NCBI GenBank assembly: GCA_949527715.1
Contig: CATEWF010000016.1
Span: 1 to 18,519 of the forward strand
DNA length: 18,519 bases
Reading direction: 5' to 3'
Origin: an uncultured Mycoplasmatota bacterium
GTDB taxonomy: Bacteria > Bacillota_I > Bacilli_A > Mycoplasmatales > Mycoplasmoidaceae
The position numbers and the translations under genes were made by a program. The notes beneath the pieces are model-generated. The model saw nothing but the letters and a program-made list of their open reading frames with translations. It did not search any database and was not told the origin of the DNA. Of this stretch, positions 1-8,280 are shown piece by piece. Every line of letters begins with the position of its first letter. Positions within the stretch are counted from its first letter, which is position 1.

Positions 1-56
<56 letters not shown>

Positions 57-60
57 ATAA

Positions 61-153
61 TGGCGGATGATGAGGGATTCGAACCCCCGCGTGCATTGCT
101 GCACCTTTCGGTTTTCAAGACCGATCCCTTCAACCGGGCTTGGGTAATCATCC
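61..153 (-). tRNA. tRNA-Ser (UGA)
   Basis: The acceptor strands GGATGAT and ATCATCC pair. The anticodon loop CTTGAAA gives UGA, and a long variable arm (GGTGCAGCAATGCACG) marks a class II serine tRNA. The 3' CCA is encoded at 61-63. Only four bases separate it from the initiator tRNA. Confidence 0.95.
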
Positions 154-202
154 GTGTATCACTATTATATGAATATAATGAGTGATTTACTTTTTTTATT
201 AT

Positions 203-279
203 TGGTGGAGCTTGCAGGACTCGAACCTGCAACCGACCGATTATGAGTCGGGGGCTCTAACCAATTGAGCTAAAGCTCC
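203..279 (-). tRNA. tRNA-Ile2 (CAU, lysidine type)
   Basis: A cloverleaf with acceptor GGAGCTT/AGCTCC, anticodon loop CTCATAA and encoded CCA. The anticodon reads CAU. Its body differs from the initiator and elongator Met tRNAs beside it and resembles bacterial Ile2 tRNAs (GACTCATAATC anticodon arm, GGTTCGAGTCC T arm). It is therefore probably the AUA-reading isoleucine tRNA whose C34 is changed to lysidine by TilS. The Ile2 assignment is an inference from sequence resemblance. Confidence 0.8.
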
Positions 280-284
280 TAATA

Positions 285-361
285 TGGTGGCAGGGGTGAG
301 ATTCGAACTCACGACACCCCGGGTATGAGCCGAGTTCTCTAACCAACTGAGATACCCTGCC
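285..361 (-). tRNA. tRNA-Met (CAU), elongator
   Basis: The acceptor GGCAGGG pairs with the 3' strand, the D arm is TCTCAGTTGGTTAGAGA, the anticodon loop is CTCATAC and CCA is encoded. A 5' G and a body unlike the initiator support elongator Met. Five bases separate it from tRNA-Ile2. Confidence 0.85.
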
Positions 362-366
362 GTAAA

Positions 367-443
367 TGGTCGGGAAGACAGGATTTGAACCTGCGACCCC
401 TTGGTCCCAAACCAAGTGCTCTACCAAGCTAAGCTACTTCCCG
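367..443 (-). tRNA. tRNA-Pro (UGG)
   Basis: The acceptor CGGGAAG pairs with CTTCCCG. The anticodon loop TTTGGGA gives UGG, a single proline tRNA able to read all CCN codons in mollicutes. CCA is encoded at 367-369. It is the first gene of the minus-strand tRNA cluster. Confidence 0.95.
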
Positions 444-461
444 ATGTGTAGATATTTATAA

Positions 462-467
462 ATTATA
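462..467 (-). promoter_or_regulatory. -10 box of the tRNA cluster
   Basis: On the minus strand a perfect TATAAT, preceded by TTGT, lies 18 bases upstream of tRNA-Pro. No convincing -35 is seen, which is usual in mollicutes. It would serve all five tRNAs as one transcript. Confidence 0.6.
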
Positions 468-521
468 ACAATATTACTAATTTTTTTAAAAAATAATCAA
501 AATGGTTTAATATTTATTTTA

Positions 522-527
522 TATAAA
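522..527 (+). promoter_or_regulatory. -10 box of the first lipoprotein gene; near-leaderless start
   Basis: TATAAA ends only six bases before the ATG at 534 and no Shine-Dalgarno-like purine run lies between. If used, transcription would start at or within a base or two of the start codon, giving a leaderless mRNA. It lacks the promoter cassette seen before the lipoprotein genes at 7318 and 14722. Confidence 0.4.
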
Positions 528-533
528 AGAATT

Positions 534-2181
534 ATGAATAAAAAAATTTTAAAAAGTGTCTTTTTAACATCATGTGGTTTGGGAATTGCTTCTCTAATTC
601 CTATTACAACTACAAGTTGTAAAAAAAGAGAAACAACACAACAGTTACAAGTTACATATAACCACATTCATTACAAAGGAGATTATAAAATTGATGGATT
701 TTCTGGTGATGAATATGGTATTGATTTACCTGAAAATCAATTAAATGGAACAAATTTAATTTCAGTTAATTTATTTAACAAATTAACTCAAGAAACTAGT
801 GAAGTTGATATTAATGATGTTAAATTTACCGTTATTAATTTAAATTTAAAAAAAATAATTAAATGAATTTCAATTAAACCAATTTCAATTGATTCATCAA
901 AAGCAAGAATATATTGAAATTCTAAGAATGTTAATGAAGGAACGTACAGATTTTGTATTAAAGCAGAATATAGAGGCTTAAAAACTATTATTGATAGTAA
1001 TTTCCAATTAAATTTAGCTGCTCCAGATTCTACCAAAATAAGACTATCTTTCAATTAGTGATAACTATTACAATACTAAAGTGAATGAAGGAACAACTCT
1101 TCCTGACAAGATTTCATTCAATTCAAAATCTCTTCAACCAGTTAACATTCAATGAAAAATTGAAGAAATTATTGGTCCAAATGCTTTAAATCATGAACAG
1201 ATTTTTTGTAACTGAATATCGATAGATGAATATGGACAAATAGCAATTAGTCCTCCACCAGAAAACAATCAAAAAATTGCGAATAATAATTATGTTTTTC
1301 GTATATATGCAACAAATGGTTCAGATTTAACGTCAACTTCTAATTACATATATTTGCAAGTATCAGTAGATTGAAAAATTAACTATGTTTCAAAATGTTA
1401 TCTTGATTATTCTTCAAGCACATTAAATGGATTCAATCAATGATATATAGATAATGCTTCTATTTTTTTATTTGACACATTATGCATTCCTACTGATGTT
1501 AGTGCAATTGCAGACTTTGCTTTTAATGGTCCATTAAGAATGCCAGTTGGAATCAACTCTTTATTATTTCTTGATGATGATACAAATGACACGAGAGAAA
1601 TAACAATAGGGCAAAGTGCTTTTGCTCATAATTTTTATTTAAATAATGTTCATATACCAAAATACATTAAAGAAATTGGAGAACATGCTTTTGCGCAAAC
1701 TAGTCTACAAAATATTGATTTTGACAATACTAATCCATATTTTTCTTATTCAACTGAATTAGTTAATGACTATGAAAAAAATGAATGTAAAGCAATTTAT
1801 CTTAAAAACCAAGATTTTAGCTCTGGATCACTGGTTGGTAATTTAATTTGTGGTTGTCCGTGCATTAATTTAGCTCAAAAAGGAATTGGTAAACAATACT
1901 TTATGGATTGCTATGGTTTAACAGGATTAATCTTGTTGAATACTACTTATAAAATCGAAAACCATGCATTTTTTCGTTGTATTAATTTGTCCAAGATTAC
2001 TTGAAGGGATGTAGGATCAACTGATGGCTTGAATATTGACAAATATTCATTTCTAGGAATTGCTTCTCCAGGATTATTGATTGCTGGAAATAAATATTGT
2101 TCTTGTGACCAGATCTATTCAAAATTAATTGATTTTTCTAGTTTTCCTTCAAATTGACAAACCCAAAACGAACAAAGATAA
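534..2181 (+). pseudogene. BspA-like leucine-rich-repeat lipoprotein, frameshifted
   Basis: A surface lipoprotein gene in two frames. The first part (534-1058, 174 residues, UGA as Trp) starts MNKKILKSVFLTSCGLG, with a signal peptide ending at lipobox TTTSC around residue 29, and stops at TAG 1056-1058. The second part is open one frame further on through 1540 to TAA 2179-2181. It has no start of its own near the junction, so the two look like one gene of about 548 residues. The shift must lie between the stops at 1039-1041 and 1056-1058; losing one T of the TTT at 1049-1051 would join them. The C-terminal half has LRR_5/BspA-type repeats (ITIGQSAFAHNFYL, IKEIGEHAFAQTSLQNI). The module LNGF...CIPTDVSAIADFAF resembles LKGF...RIPADVTSIGFSAF in the lipoprotein at 14722. 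Whether it is truly dead, phase-variable or a sequencing error cannot be told here. Confidence 0.8.
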
Positions 2182-2183
2182 TT

Positions 2184-2208
2184 AAATCCACGGTTTTGTG
2201 GATTTTTT
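2184..2208 (+). terminator. Rho-independent terminator of the BspA-like gene
   Basis: AAATCCAC pairs perfectly with GTGGATTT around a six-base loop, followed by a T run. It starts two bases after the stop codon and separates the lipoprotein gene from the sugar operon. Confidence 0.85.
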
Positions 2209-2271
2209 ATTAATTATTAAATATTTGCTAATTAATTAGTGATATTTCCAAATATCATAATAAAATAAAAA

Positions 2272-2295
2272 TATATTTATATTTTTAATAGGAGA
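2272..2295 (+). promoter_or_regulatory. Likely -10 and ribosome-binding site of the sugar operon
   Basis: A very AT-rich stretch holds a possible -10 TATATT at 2272-2277. The purine run AGGAGA at 2290-2295 lies three bases before the ATG at 2299, a good but closely spaced Shine-Dalgarno site. The -10 assignment is weak because several overlapping AT hexamers would serve. Confidence 0.4.
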
Positions 2296-2298
2296 GCT

Positions 2299-2637
2299 AT
2301 GGCAAAACAAATTAAAGCAAACGAAGTAGCATTTGAAATTGTTTCTCTTGCTGGTGATGCAAGAAGTATTTATTTAGAATGCTTAAACAGTTTAAAAAAA
2401 TCTACTGCTAAAAATCGTGCAGCAGTTATTAAATCTGTGAGAACAAAAATGAATGAAGCAAAAGATTTACTTGACGAATGTCATGTTAAACAAACTGATA
2501 TTCTTCAAGGTGAAGCACAAGGAAAGAAACAAGACATTTGTTATTTAATGGTTCACGCACAAGACCACTTAATGACTACACTTCTTTTACAAGAAATGCT
2601 AGAAGCATTTATTGATTTATACGAAAGAGTAAAGTAA
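2299..2637 (+). CDS. lacF: PTS lactose/galactose-type EIIA component
   Basis: A 112-residue cytoplasmic phosphocarrier of the PTS lactose/cellobiose IIA family, which receives phosphate from HPr and passes it to the EIIB domain. Family landmarks are visible: FEIVSLAGDARS near residues 12-23, LLDECHVKQTDILQGEA in the middle, and the active-site stretch VHAQDHLMTT with the phosphorylated His at residue 86. S. aureus-type LacF has MHGQDHLMTT at this point. Length matches the family (about 105-115). It is the first gene of an operon whose other members are LacA-like, LacB-like, a IIC-IIB permease and an aldolase; the next ATG follows after one base. The exact sugar (galactose, lactose or a cellobiose-like sugar) cannot be read from IIA alone. 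Confidence 0.9.
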   Translation: MAKQIKANEVAFEIVSLAGDARSIYLECLNSLKKSTAKNRAAVIKSVRTKMNEAKDLLDECHVKQTDILQGEAQGKKQDICYLMVHAQDHLMTTLLLQEMLEAFIDLYERVK

Positions 2638-2638
2638 T

Positions 2639-3076
2639 ATGAAAATCGGTATAGTTAGTGATACTAAAAATAATGCTGTTAAAAAAGAAGTAATGGCATT
2701 TGTTAAAAAAATGGGACACACACCTGTTGATTTTAACAAGAAAAAAGATATCTTAGCTAATTGTCAAGATTTAGTTGATGCTTACAATGCTAAGAAAATT
2801 CAACGTGGATTAGCAATTGACGATTGAGGAATTGCTACTTTTATGTTTTTAAGTAAACATAAAGGTATTGTAGTTGCTGAAATCAATGATGAACATTCAG
2901 CAAGAATGACTACTGAACACAATAATAGTAGTATTCTTACTTTCGGAACTTGCATTTCAACAACTCACCAAATCAAAAACATGGTAGAAAAATTCTTAAA
3001 AGCAAAATATGAAGGTGGACGTCATAAAGTAAGAATTGATATGATGGATACTTTATTATGTAAGGAGGTTAAGTAG
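2639..3076 (+). CDS. lacA: Galactose-6-phosphate isomerase subunit LacA
   Basis: A 145-residue protein of the RpiB/LacA/LacB sugar-phosphate isomerase family, with one UGA read as Trp at 2825-2827. It starts MKIGIVSDT as RpiB-fold proteins do. It lacks the catalytic Cys-Gly-Thr-Gly motif of LacB (it has LAIDDWGIATFMF instead) but keeps the LacA-type segment AEINDEHSARMTTEHNNSS and the C-terminal EGGRHKVRIDMM. LacA and LacB form a heteromer that interconverts galactose-6-phosphate and tagatose-6-phosphate. The stop is one base before the lacB ATG, and an AAGGAGG at 3062-3068 inside its 3' end is the ribosome-binding site for lacB. Length is normal for LacA (about 142). Confidence 0.9.
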
Positions 3077-3077
3077 T

Positions 3078-3632
3078 ATGAAAATTGCTATTGGATGTGA
3101 CCACATTGTTACTCCTATTAAGGATCAAGTAGTTAAGTTCTTAACTAAAAAAGGTCATAAAGTTATTGACTGTGGTACTTATGACTTAGTAAGAAGTCAC
3201 TACCCTATATATGGTTTTGAAGTTGCTAGACAAGTAGTATCTAAAAAAGCAGACTTAGGTGTTTGTATTTGTGGTACTGGTGTAGGAATTTCAAACTCTG
3301 CTAGTAAAACAAAAGGCGCACGTGTATGCTTAACAAGAGACGTAGCATGCGCTGTTGCTGCTAGAAAACTTTATGATGCAAACATCATTGCTATGGGTGG
3401 AAGAATTAGCGGTCAAGGATTAATTGAAGAAATTGTTAATGCTTTTATTACTACTAAATATGATGGTAAATCAAATAAAAATATTATTAAAACAATTAAT
3501 AATGTTATAGTTAAAGATAACTACGACATTCATCAATTTGATAAAGAAATCGATGTTTGACACCGTGGTGGATATTGTGAAGGTGAAAAACAAGATAAAA
3601 TTGCTTTACCAAAAACTTGAAAGAAAAAGTAG
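3078..3632 (+). CDS. lacB: Galactose-6-phosphate isomerase subunit LacB
   Basis: A 184-residue RpiB/LacB-family protein, with UGA as Trp near the C terminus. It keeps the catalytic subunit features: MKIAIGCDH at the N terminus (Asp-His pair), VCICGTGVGISNSASK with Cys65 at the position of the RpiB catalytic Cys, and ARVCLTRD. It is expected to pair with the LacA product to convert galactose-6-phosphate to tagatose-6-phosphate. It is slightly longer than usual LacB (about 171), with a basic C-terminal tail after the HQFDKEIDVWHRGGYC region. A plain ribose-5-phosphate isomerase RpiB is the main alternative. The side-by-side LacA/LacB pair and the PTS context favour LacB. Confidence 0.88.
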
Positions 3633-3656
3633 TTAATTTATATTAGGAGAAAACCA

Positions 3657-6395
3657 ATGAATCAAACAGAAAAACATACGTTTGGTAAATACTATTTGCA
3701 AACTTTTGCAAATGGTATTAAACGTTTTACACAATCAAAATGAATGGTTGCTGTAGTTAACGGATTTATTGCTGTAATGCCAATTATTATTACAGCATCT
3801 ATCTTTACATTACTTGGTGCTTTACCTGAAATGATTTTAACAATCATTTGACAAAGTGAAGGACCAACTGCATGAAAAGAACACATTAACTATGCAATGT
3901 TTAGTGATTACCAAGGATGAGCTAGTGCAATATCTAACTGATCAATGGGTATCATCGGTATGTTAGCAACCGCTGCTATTGCTAAGAACTTGGCAGTTGA
4001 ATTAAATAACAAGTTACCTTTTGAAAGAAGAATGAATGAAACAGTTATCTTCTTTGCTGCAATTTGTGTTTATTTAATGTTATCAGTAATTGAATTTACT
4101 GTAGGTGATAATGATGCATGAAAACAAGTAATGCCTGATCACACAGGTCGTGCTATTTTTGTTGATGGTATGGCTGCACAAGGTATCTTACCTGGTATTA
4201 TTATCGGTTTAACTTTACCATATGTATTCTATATTTCATATAAGAGAAACTGAACTATTAGATTACCTAAACAAGTACCACAAACTATTTGTCAAGCTTT
4301 CTTAGCAATTATTCCATTATTCTTAACTTTTGCTATTTATGGAACAATTGGATATACATTTAATATGTGTTTGGGTCAACCAATCCTATTTGCATTATTT
4401 GAACAAATCCAAAAAGGATTAGCTGGTAATCCAAACTTAAATGACTCTTACGGATTAATCTGTATTTATACATTAATGGAAGGTGGCTTCTGATTCTTAG
4501 GTGTTCACCCAGAACCAGTTCATGCAATTATGCGTGCTACTTTCTGATTTGATAATATTGCTGCTAATGCTTCTGAAAACGCTGGACACATTTTCATTGA
4601 ACCATTAATGTATGGTTATGGTGCAATGGGGGGATCTGGTGCTACATTAATGCTTCCAGCATTATGTTTGTTATGCTGCCGTTCATCTCAAATGAAAGTT
4701 ACTGGTAAGACTGCAGTATTACCAATCTTATTCCAAGTTAATGAACCTGCATTATTTGGTGTACCAACAATCTTAAACCCAATATTTGCTTTACCAATGA
4801 TCTTTACAGGTATGATTAACGACGTATTATTTAAAGCATTTGCTGATGGATTTGCAAGTCAATTCCATGCTGGTTCTTTATACTTGCCATGATCAACACC
4901 TTACTTCTTACAAGCTGCATTACCAACTCCAACAAGTTGAGTTCCATGAGTATTTAACTTAATTGCCTTAGCTGTATGTACATTAACTTATTTACCTGCA
5001 GTATTAATTCAAGATAAACAATATTTAAAAGATGAAAAAGCTAAATTAGGTGTTAATGCGATTAGATTTAATCCAGTATCAGGATTTGACATTCTTAAAC
5101 GTTCAATCTTTGTATATGACCCAGCAGCTAAAAAAGCTTTAAAAGCTTTTAAAAAAGAACAAAAACAAGTATTAAAAACAAAACTTAATACTACTAAATC
5201 TGAAGCTTCTAAAAAACAATTAAAAGCTAAATATTCATTTGCAGTATTAAAAGAAACTAAAGATAACATTTACTTAGAATTGAAGAATTTAACTAAGTTC
5301 TATGAAACTTTAGCTAAATCAGCTAAACAAAAACTTGAAAACAAAAAACAAGCCGGTAGTGATAAAGTTGATGCATTAATTGCAGACAAACAACAAAAAA
5401 CTAAAAACAAACGTAATAAAGTATTTGCAAAAATTAACAAGTGAAAAGAAAACTTAAAAATTTACAATGCTATTATTGCAACTAAGAAAGAAAAAGGTAA
5501 AGAAAAACATCTTCCAGATAAGAAAATTAATCAATCTTTCACAATTAAACACGCAAACAACAAAATTGTAACAGCTAAGAAAAAAGATGCTAAATATGAA
5601 GCTATGCTTCAAAAATACAGTAATGATAATGTTTCAATCAAGAAACATCTAAAAGATCTTGATGTTAAATTCCAAAAAGAATGTTTAGACATCGACAAAG
5701 GATTAATTAAATCAAATCACAAGGTTTACAAGAAGTTTGAATCTAAGATGAAAAAATTCTTAGAAAAATCTAAAAAGCAAGGTCATAACATGGGTACATT
5801 CCGTACTATTCCTGCATTAGCAAAATATAAGAATTTAGATTTATTATTAGAAAAACATAATAAAAAAGCAGAAACTACTCGTCAATCTTGAAAATCACTT
5901 ATAGAATCTAACAAAAAAGAATTGTTAGCTGGTAAAAATCCATGAGCTGAAAATGTTGGTATTGCTGAACAAGTAGTAGCTAACCAAACTCCTGAACAAG
6001 CAAAACAAATTAATACTACTAAGAAAGAACAAAAACAAGTTGCTAAAGCAACTAAGGGACTAGATCCTAATAAAAAGTATCAAGTATTAGTATTATGTTT
6101 AGGTGCGGGAAGTTCTGCCGTATTAGCTAACACAATTAACAAAGGATTAAAACAATCTAAAGTAACTAACATCAAAGCTGCTGCTCTTGCATGAGGTCAA
6201 CACGAATCTGCTCTTAACTCATCAGATTTAGTTGTTCTTTCTCCTCAATTAGGTTCACATGCAAACAATTTATCTAAGCAAGCTGAATCTGTAGGATTCA
6301 AACTATTAGCTTGTAGAGGAAGGGATTATATTGAACTTTCTAAAAATCCAGCAGGTGCTGCTGAATTAGTTATTAAAAAACTTTCAGAGGAATAA
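3657..6395 (+). CDS. lacE: PTS lactose/galactose-type EIIC-EIIB with giant Lys-rich linker
   Basis: A 912-residue membrane permease with several UGA-Trp codons; AGGAGA at 3645-3650 is its ribosome-binding site. Residues about 1-455 are a hydrophobic EIIC domain with many membrane segments, including the family signature NEPALFGVPTILNP at 362-375 and GGSGATLMLP before it. Residues about 808-912 are an EIIB domain, QVLVLCLGAGSSAVLANTIN, with the phosphorylated Cys at 814. Between them, about 486-805, lies a highly charged, Lys/Glu/Gln/Asn-rich segment without membrane spans that looks helical or coiled. Usual LacE proteins are about 570 residues, so this is an extra of roughly 280-320 residues. 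A 17-base exact direct repeat in the same reading phase (5154-5170 and 6024-6040) brackets most of it. It transports and phosphorylates the sugar using the IIA at 2299. The linker's role is unknown. Confidence 0.9.
5151..5170 (+). repeat. Left copy of in-phase direct repeat bracketing the PTS linker
   Basis: It encodes KKEQKQV at the start of the Lys-rich linker. It matches 6021-6040 at 19 of 20 bases, including a 17-base exact core. The copies are 870 bases (290 codons) apart, so they are in the same frame. The sequence is A-rich, so a chance match cannot be excluded. Confidence 0.5.
6021..6040 (+). repeat. Right copy of in-phase direct repeat bracketing the PTS linker
   Basis: It encodes KKEQKQV just before the EIIB domain and partners 5151-5170. 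A second shared 13-mer, TTAATACTACTAA, lies near both copies (5185-5197 and 6010-6022), encoding NTTK in each. This suggests they derive from one internal duplication. Confidence 0.5.
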
Positions 6396-6397
6396 TT

Positions 6398-7282
6398 ATG
6401 AATAATTACAAACAACATAATCTAGTTAATATGAATGAAATGTTGCATAAAGCGCAACAAGGACACTATGCAGTACTTCATATTAATGCAATCAACTTTG
6501 ATTGAATCAAAACTACAATTCTTGCTGCACAAGAAACAAATTCACCAATTATTATTGCTTTAACTGGTAAATCAATGGCTGGTATGTGTAACCCAGAAAC
6601 TGTTGCTCATATGGTTTATGATTTAATGGATCATTATAAAGTAACCGTTCCAGTTGCTCTTCACTTAGACCATGGTTCATATGAGGATGCACTTGCATGC
6701 ATTAAAGCAGGTTTTAGTTCTGTAATGTACGATGGTTCACACGTTCCTTTTGAAGAAAACATTAAGAAAACAAATGAAGTTTTAGCTCTAGCTAAACAAT
6801 ATGATGTTTCAGTAGAAGGTGAAGTTGGTGCTATCGGTGGTAAAGAAGATGGTGTTACTGGTAATGGTGAACAAGCTAACCCAGAAGAATGCTCTAAACT
6901 AGCTGCAACTGGTATTAGTTGTTTGGCTGCTGGTATTGGAAACATTCATGGTTTATATCCAGCAAACTGAAAAGGTTTAAATTTTGATTTATTAGAACAA
7001 ATTAAAAATAAAACAAACCATATTCCATTAGTTTTACATGGTGGAACAGGAATTCCAGCTGAACAAGTTCAAAAAGCAATTAATTTAGGTGTATGTAAAG
7101 TTAATGTCGGTACTGAAACTTTAGTTGCTTTCACAAACCAAGTTAGTGCTTACTTTGAAGCAGGCAAACATAAAGAAGGTAAAGGGTTTGATCCTAGAAA
7201 ATATTTACCAATCGCTTATGATGGTGTAAAAGCCAAGATTATTGAAAAACTAAAAATTACTGGTTCATTAGGCAAAGCTTAA
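6398..7282 (+). CDS. fba: Class II fructose/tagatose-bisphosphate aldolase
   Basis: A 294-residue zinc-dependent ketose-bisphosphate aldolase that splits fructose- or tagatose-1,6-bisphosphate to dihydroxyacetone phosphate and glyceraldehyde-3-phosphate. The catalytic Asp91 and zinc ligand His92 lie in LHLDHGSYEDALACIKAGFSS. The other zinc ligands are His184 (GNIHGLY) and His214 (LVLHGGTGIP). GEVGAIGGKEDGV is also typical. It sits two bases after the PTS permease stop, with AGAGGA as ribosome-binding site, so it is the last gene of the operon. Its place next to LacAB suggests it works on tagatose-1,6-bisphosphate, but it could equally be the cell's only glycolytic FBP aldolase; sequence alone does not separate FbaA from GatY/AgaY types. 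No terminator is seen after it. The next lipoprotein promoter begins at its stop codon. Confidence 0.92.
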
Positions 7283-7309
7283 AAAAACGAGTATAATATC
7301 ATATAGGAG
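7281..7309 (+). promoter_or_regulatory. Lipoprotein promoter cassette, short-A version
   Basis: Seven A residues, CGAG, then a -10 TATAAT at 7292-7297, ATCATAT and the ribosome-binding site AGGAGA. The same module recurs before the lipoprotein at 14722 and, without a gene, at 15675. Here the A run is short and starts inside the aldolase stop codon, so no TTGCAA -35 is present. Confidence 0.75.
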
Positions 7310-7317
7310 AATAAATT

Positions 7318-8103
7318 ATGAATAAAAAATTAATTAAAACTATTACGAGTATTACTTGTGGTTTAGGAATTGTTGTATCAATTCCATTTGTAGCTACAAG
7401 CTGTGGTTCTAGTCTTACACCTATTTCAAAAATTGAAATTAAATATACAGGTACTAAAAATCTTTCTTTAAAAGTTAATGAAACACCAACTTTTGCTGGA
7501 ACATTTTCAATTTTAGAAAATGGTTACGATAAAACTTCTGAATATGATCTTGTTCTTTCAGAAGGTATTTCAAACAACCTACGAATTATTGATAATAAAC
7601 TTAGTGTTTATAAAGAGTGAACGCAAAACTATAATGCAGATTTTTATGTTAAGGTTGTAAATAAAGGAACAAATGAATCTCTTGCATACTTAGATGGGTT
7701 TACAATTAGTGTAACTGGTGCAGATACTGATAAAACAATTGTTTTAACTTCCTCTATTTCTGGAAGAATATGTGATTGCCAAGACAGCTCAGCTGTACAA
7801 AATGAATACAAAACCGATCCATTCCTTGTTGTAAATACAATCGGTTTGCCTGATGATGCACAATTTAATTGATGTGTAGTTCCTGAAAGTCCTACAACAA
7901 CTTCAGATTTTTCGGAATGACTAGTTAATGGTAAAATTAATGTGAGTTCAGAAAATAATTCTCATTTCTCATTAAATTTTCAGTTTTTAAAAACTTCTAT
8001 GCCAGATGAATTTGTACTTTATTTTTATATTTTCTGTCAATGTCAGCAACCACAAATTATAAGTAATAAAATTCATGGTTTTTCAATATCAATTTGCTGT
8101 TAA
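7318..8103 (+). CDS. Hypothetical surface lipoprotein
   Basis: A 261-residue predicted lipoprotein, with UGA as Trp at three sites. The signal peptide MNKKLIKTITSITCGLGIV... ends at lipobox VATSC (Cys29), so the mature protein should be anchored by its lipidated Cys to the outer face of the membrane. The rest is Thr/Ser/Asn-rich with beta-type sequence and no membrane span. The first part (KIEIKYTGTKNLSLKVNETPTF) resembles bacterial Ig-like domains. No leucine-rich repeats are seen. The C-terminal stretch FVLYFYIFCQ...FSISICC resembles the end of the frameshifted lipoprotein at 8281-8749 (FYIFTFSLYAQ...FIITRC), suggesting paralogues. It has its own promoter and AGGAGA ribosome-binding site. 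Function unknown; most likely a variable surface antigen. Confidence 0.8.
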
Positions 8104-8280
8104 ATGTATAAATTTTTTAAAAACAATAAGTAATATAAAATATTGATAACAACAATTTATATCATTAATAATTTCATCAGTAAACCTTTTTACCAGAATA
8201 TAAAACAGCAAATTATAGTTACGAATAATTGAGTTTGATAGTAAAAACTTACTTCATAATTAGGTTCAACTAACTAATAA
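8104..8280. other. Gene-free stretch between convergent lipoprotein genes
   Basis: No gene is visible. The only recognisable content is the decayed mnmA-like fragment described separately. No clear hairpin terminator is seen for either convergent gene. Confidence 0.6.
8165..8260 (-). pseudogene. Decayed duplicate of the mnmA 3' end
   Basis: On the minus strand, 8193-8214 is identical over 22 bases to 8829-8850 inside mnmA. Both encode FAVLYSG in the same frame. Similarity continues weakly on both sides with many transitions. Upstream, ATTATTCGTAAC matches ATTATCTGTGAC at 9 of 12 and FTIKLNYS aligns with LTYKPTLS. Downstream, AATTATTAAT matches AATTGTGAAT at 8 of 10. Internal stops and a small deletion mark it as a relic. 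It lies on the far side of the broken lipoprotein gene from the intact mnmA. Confidence 0.5.

Noticed and set aside
2825..2827. Apparent stop splitting lacA into two genes
   Set aside because: It is a UGA codon read as Trp, as in many genes of this window; the continuous frame is a full-length LacA.
3078..3632. Ribose-5-phosphate isomerase RpiB identity for this gene
   Set aside because: RpiB acts alone, whereas here a catalytically altered LacA-like partner lies directly upstream in a PTS operon; LacB is the better call, though not proven.
5009..5269. Minus-strand frame opposite the PTS linker
   Set aside because: It is a shadow of the Lys-rich coding strand; Phe/Leu-rich translation is expected opposite AAA/TTA codons.
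6661..6945. Minus-strand frame opposite the aldolase
   Set aside because: It is antisense to a well-conserved zinc-site region of the aldolase gene; no family match and no ribosome-binding site.
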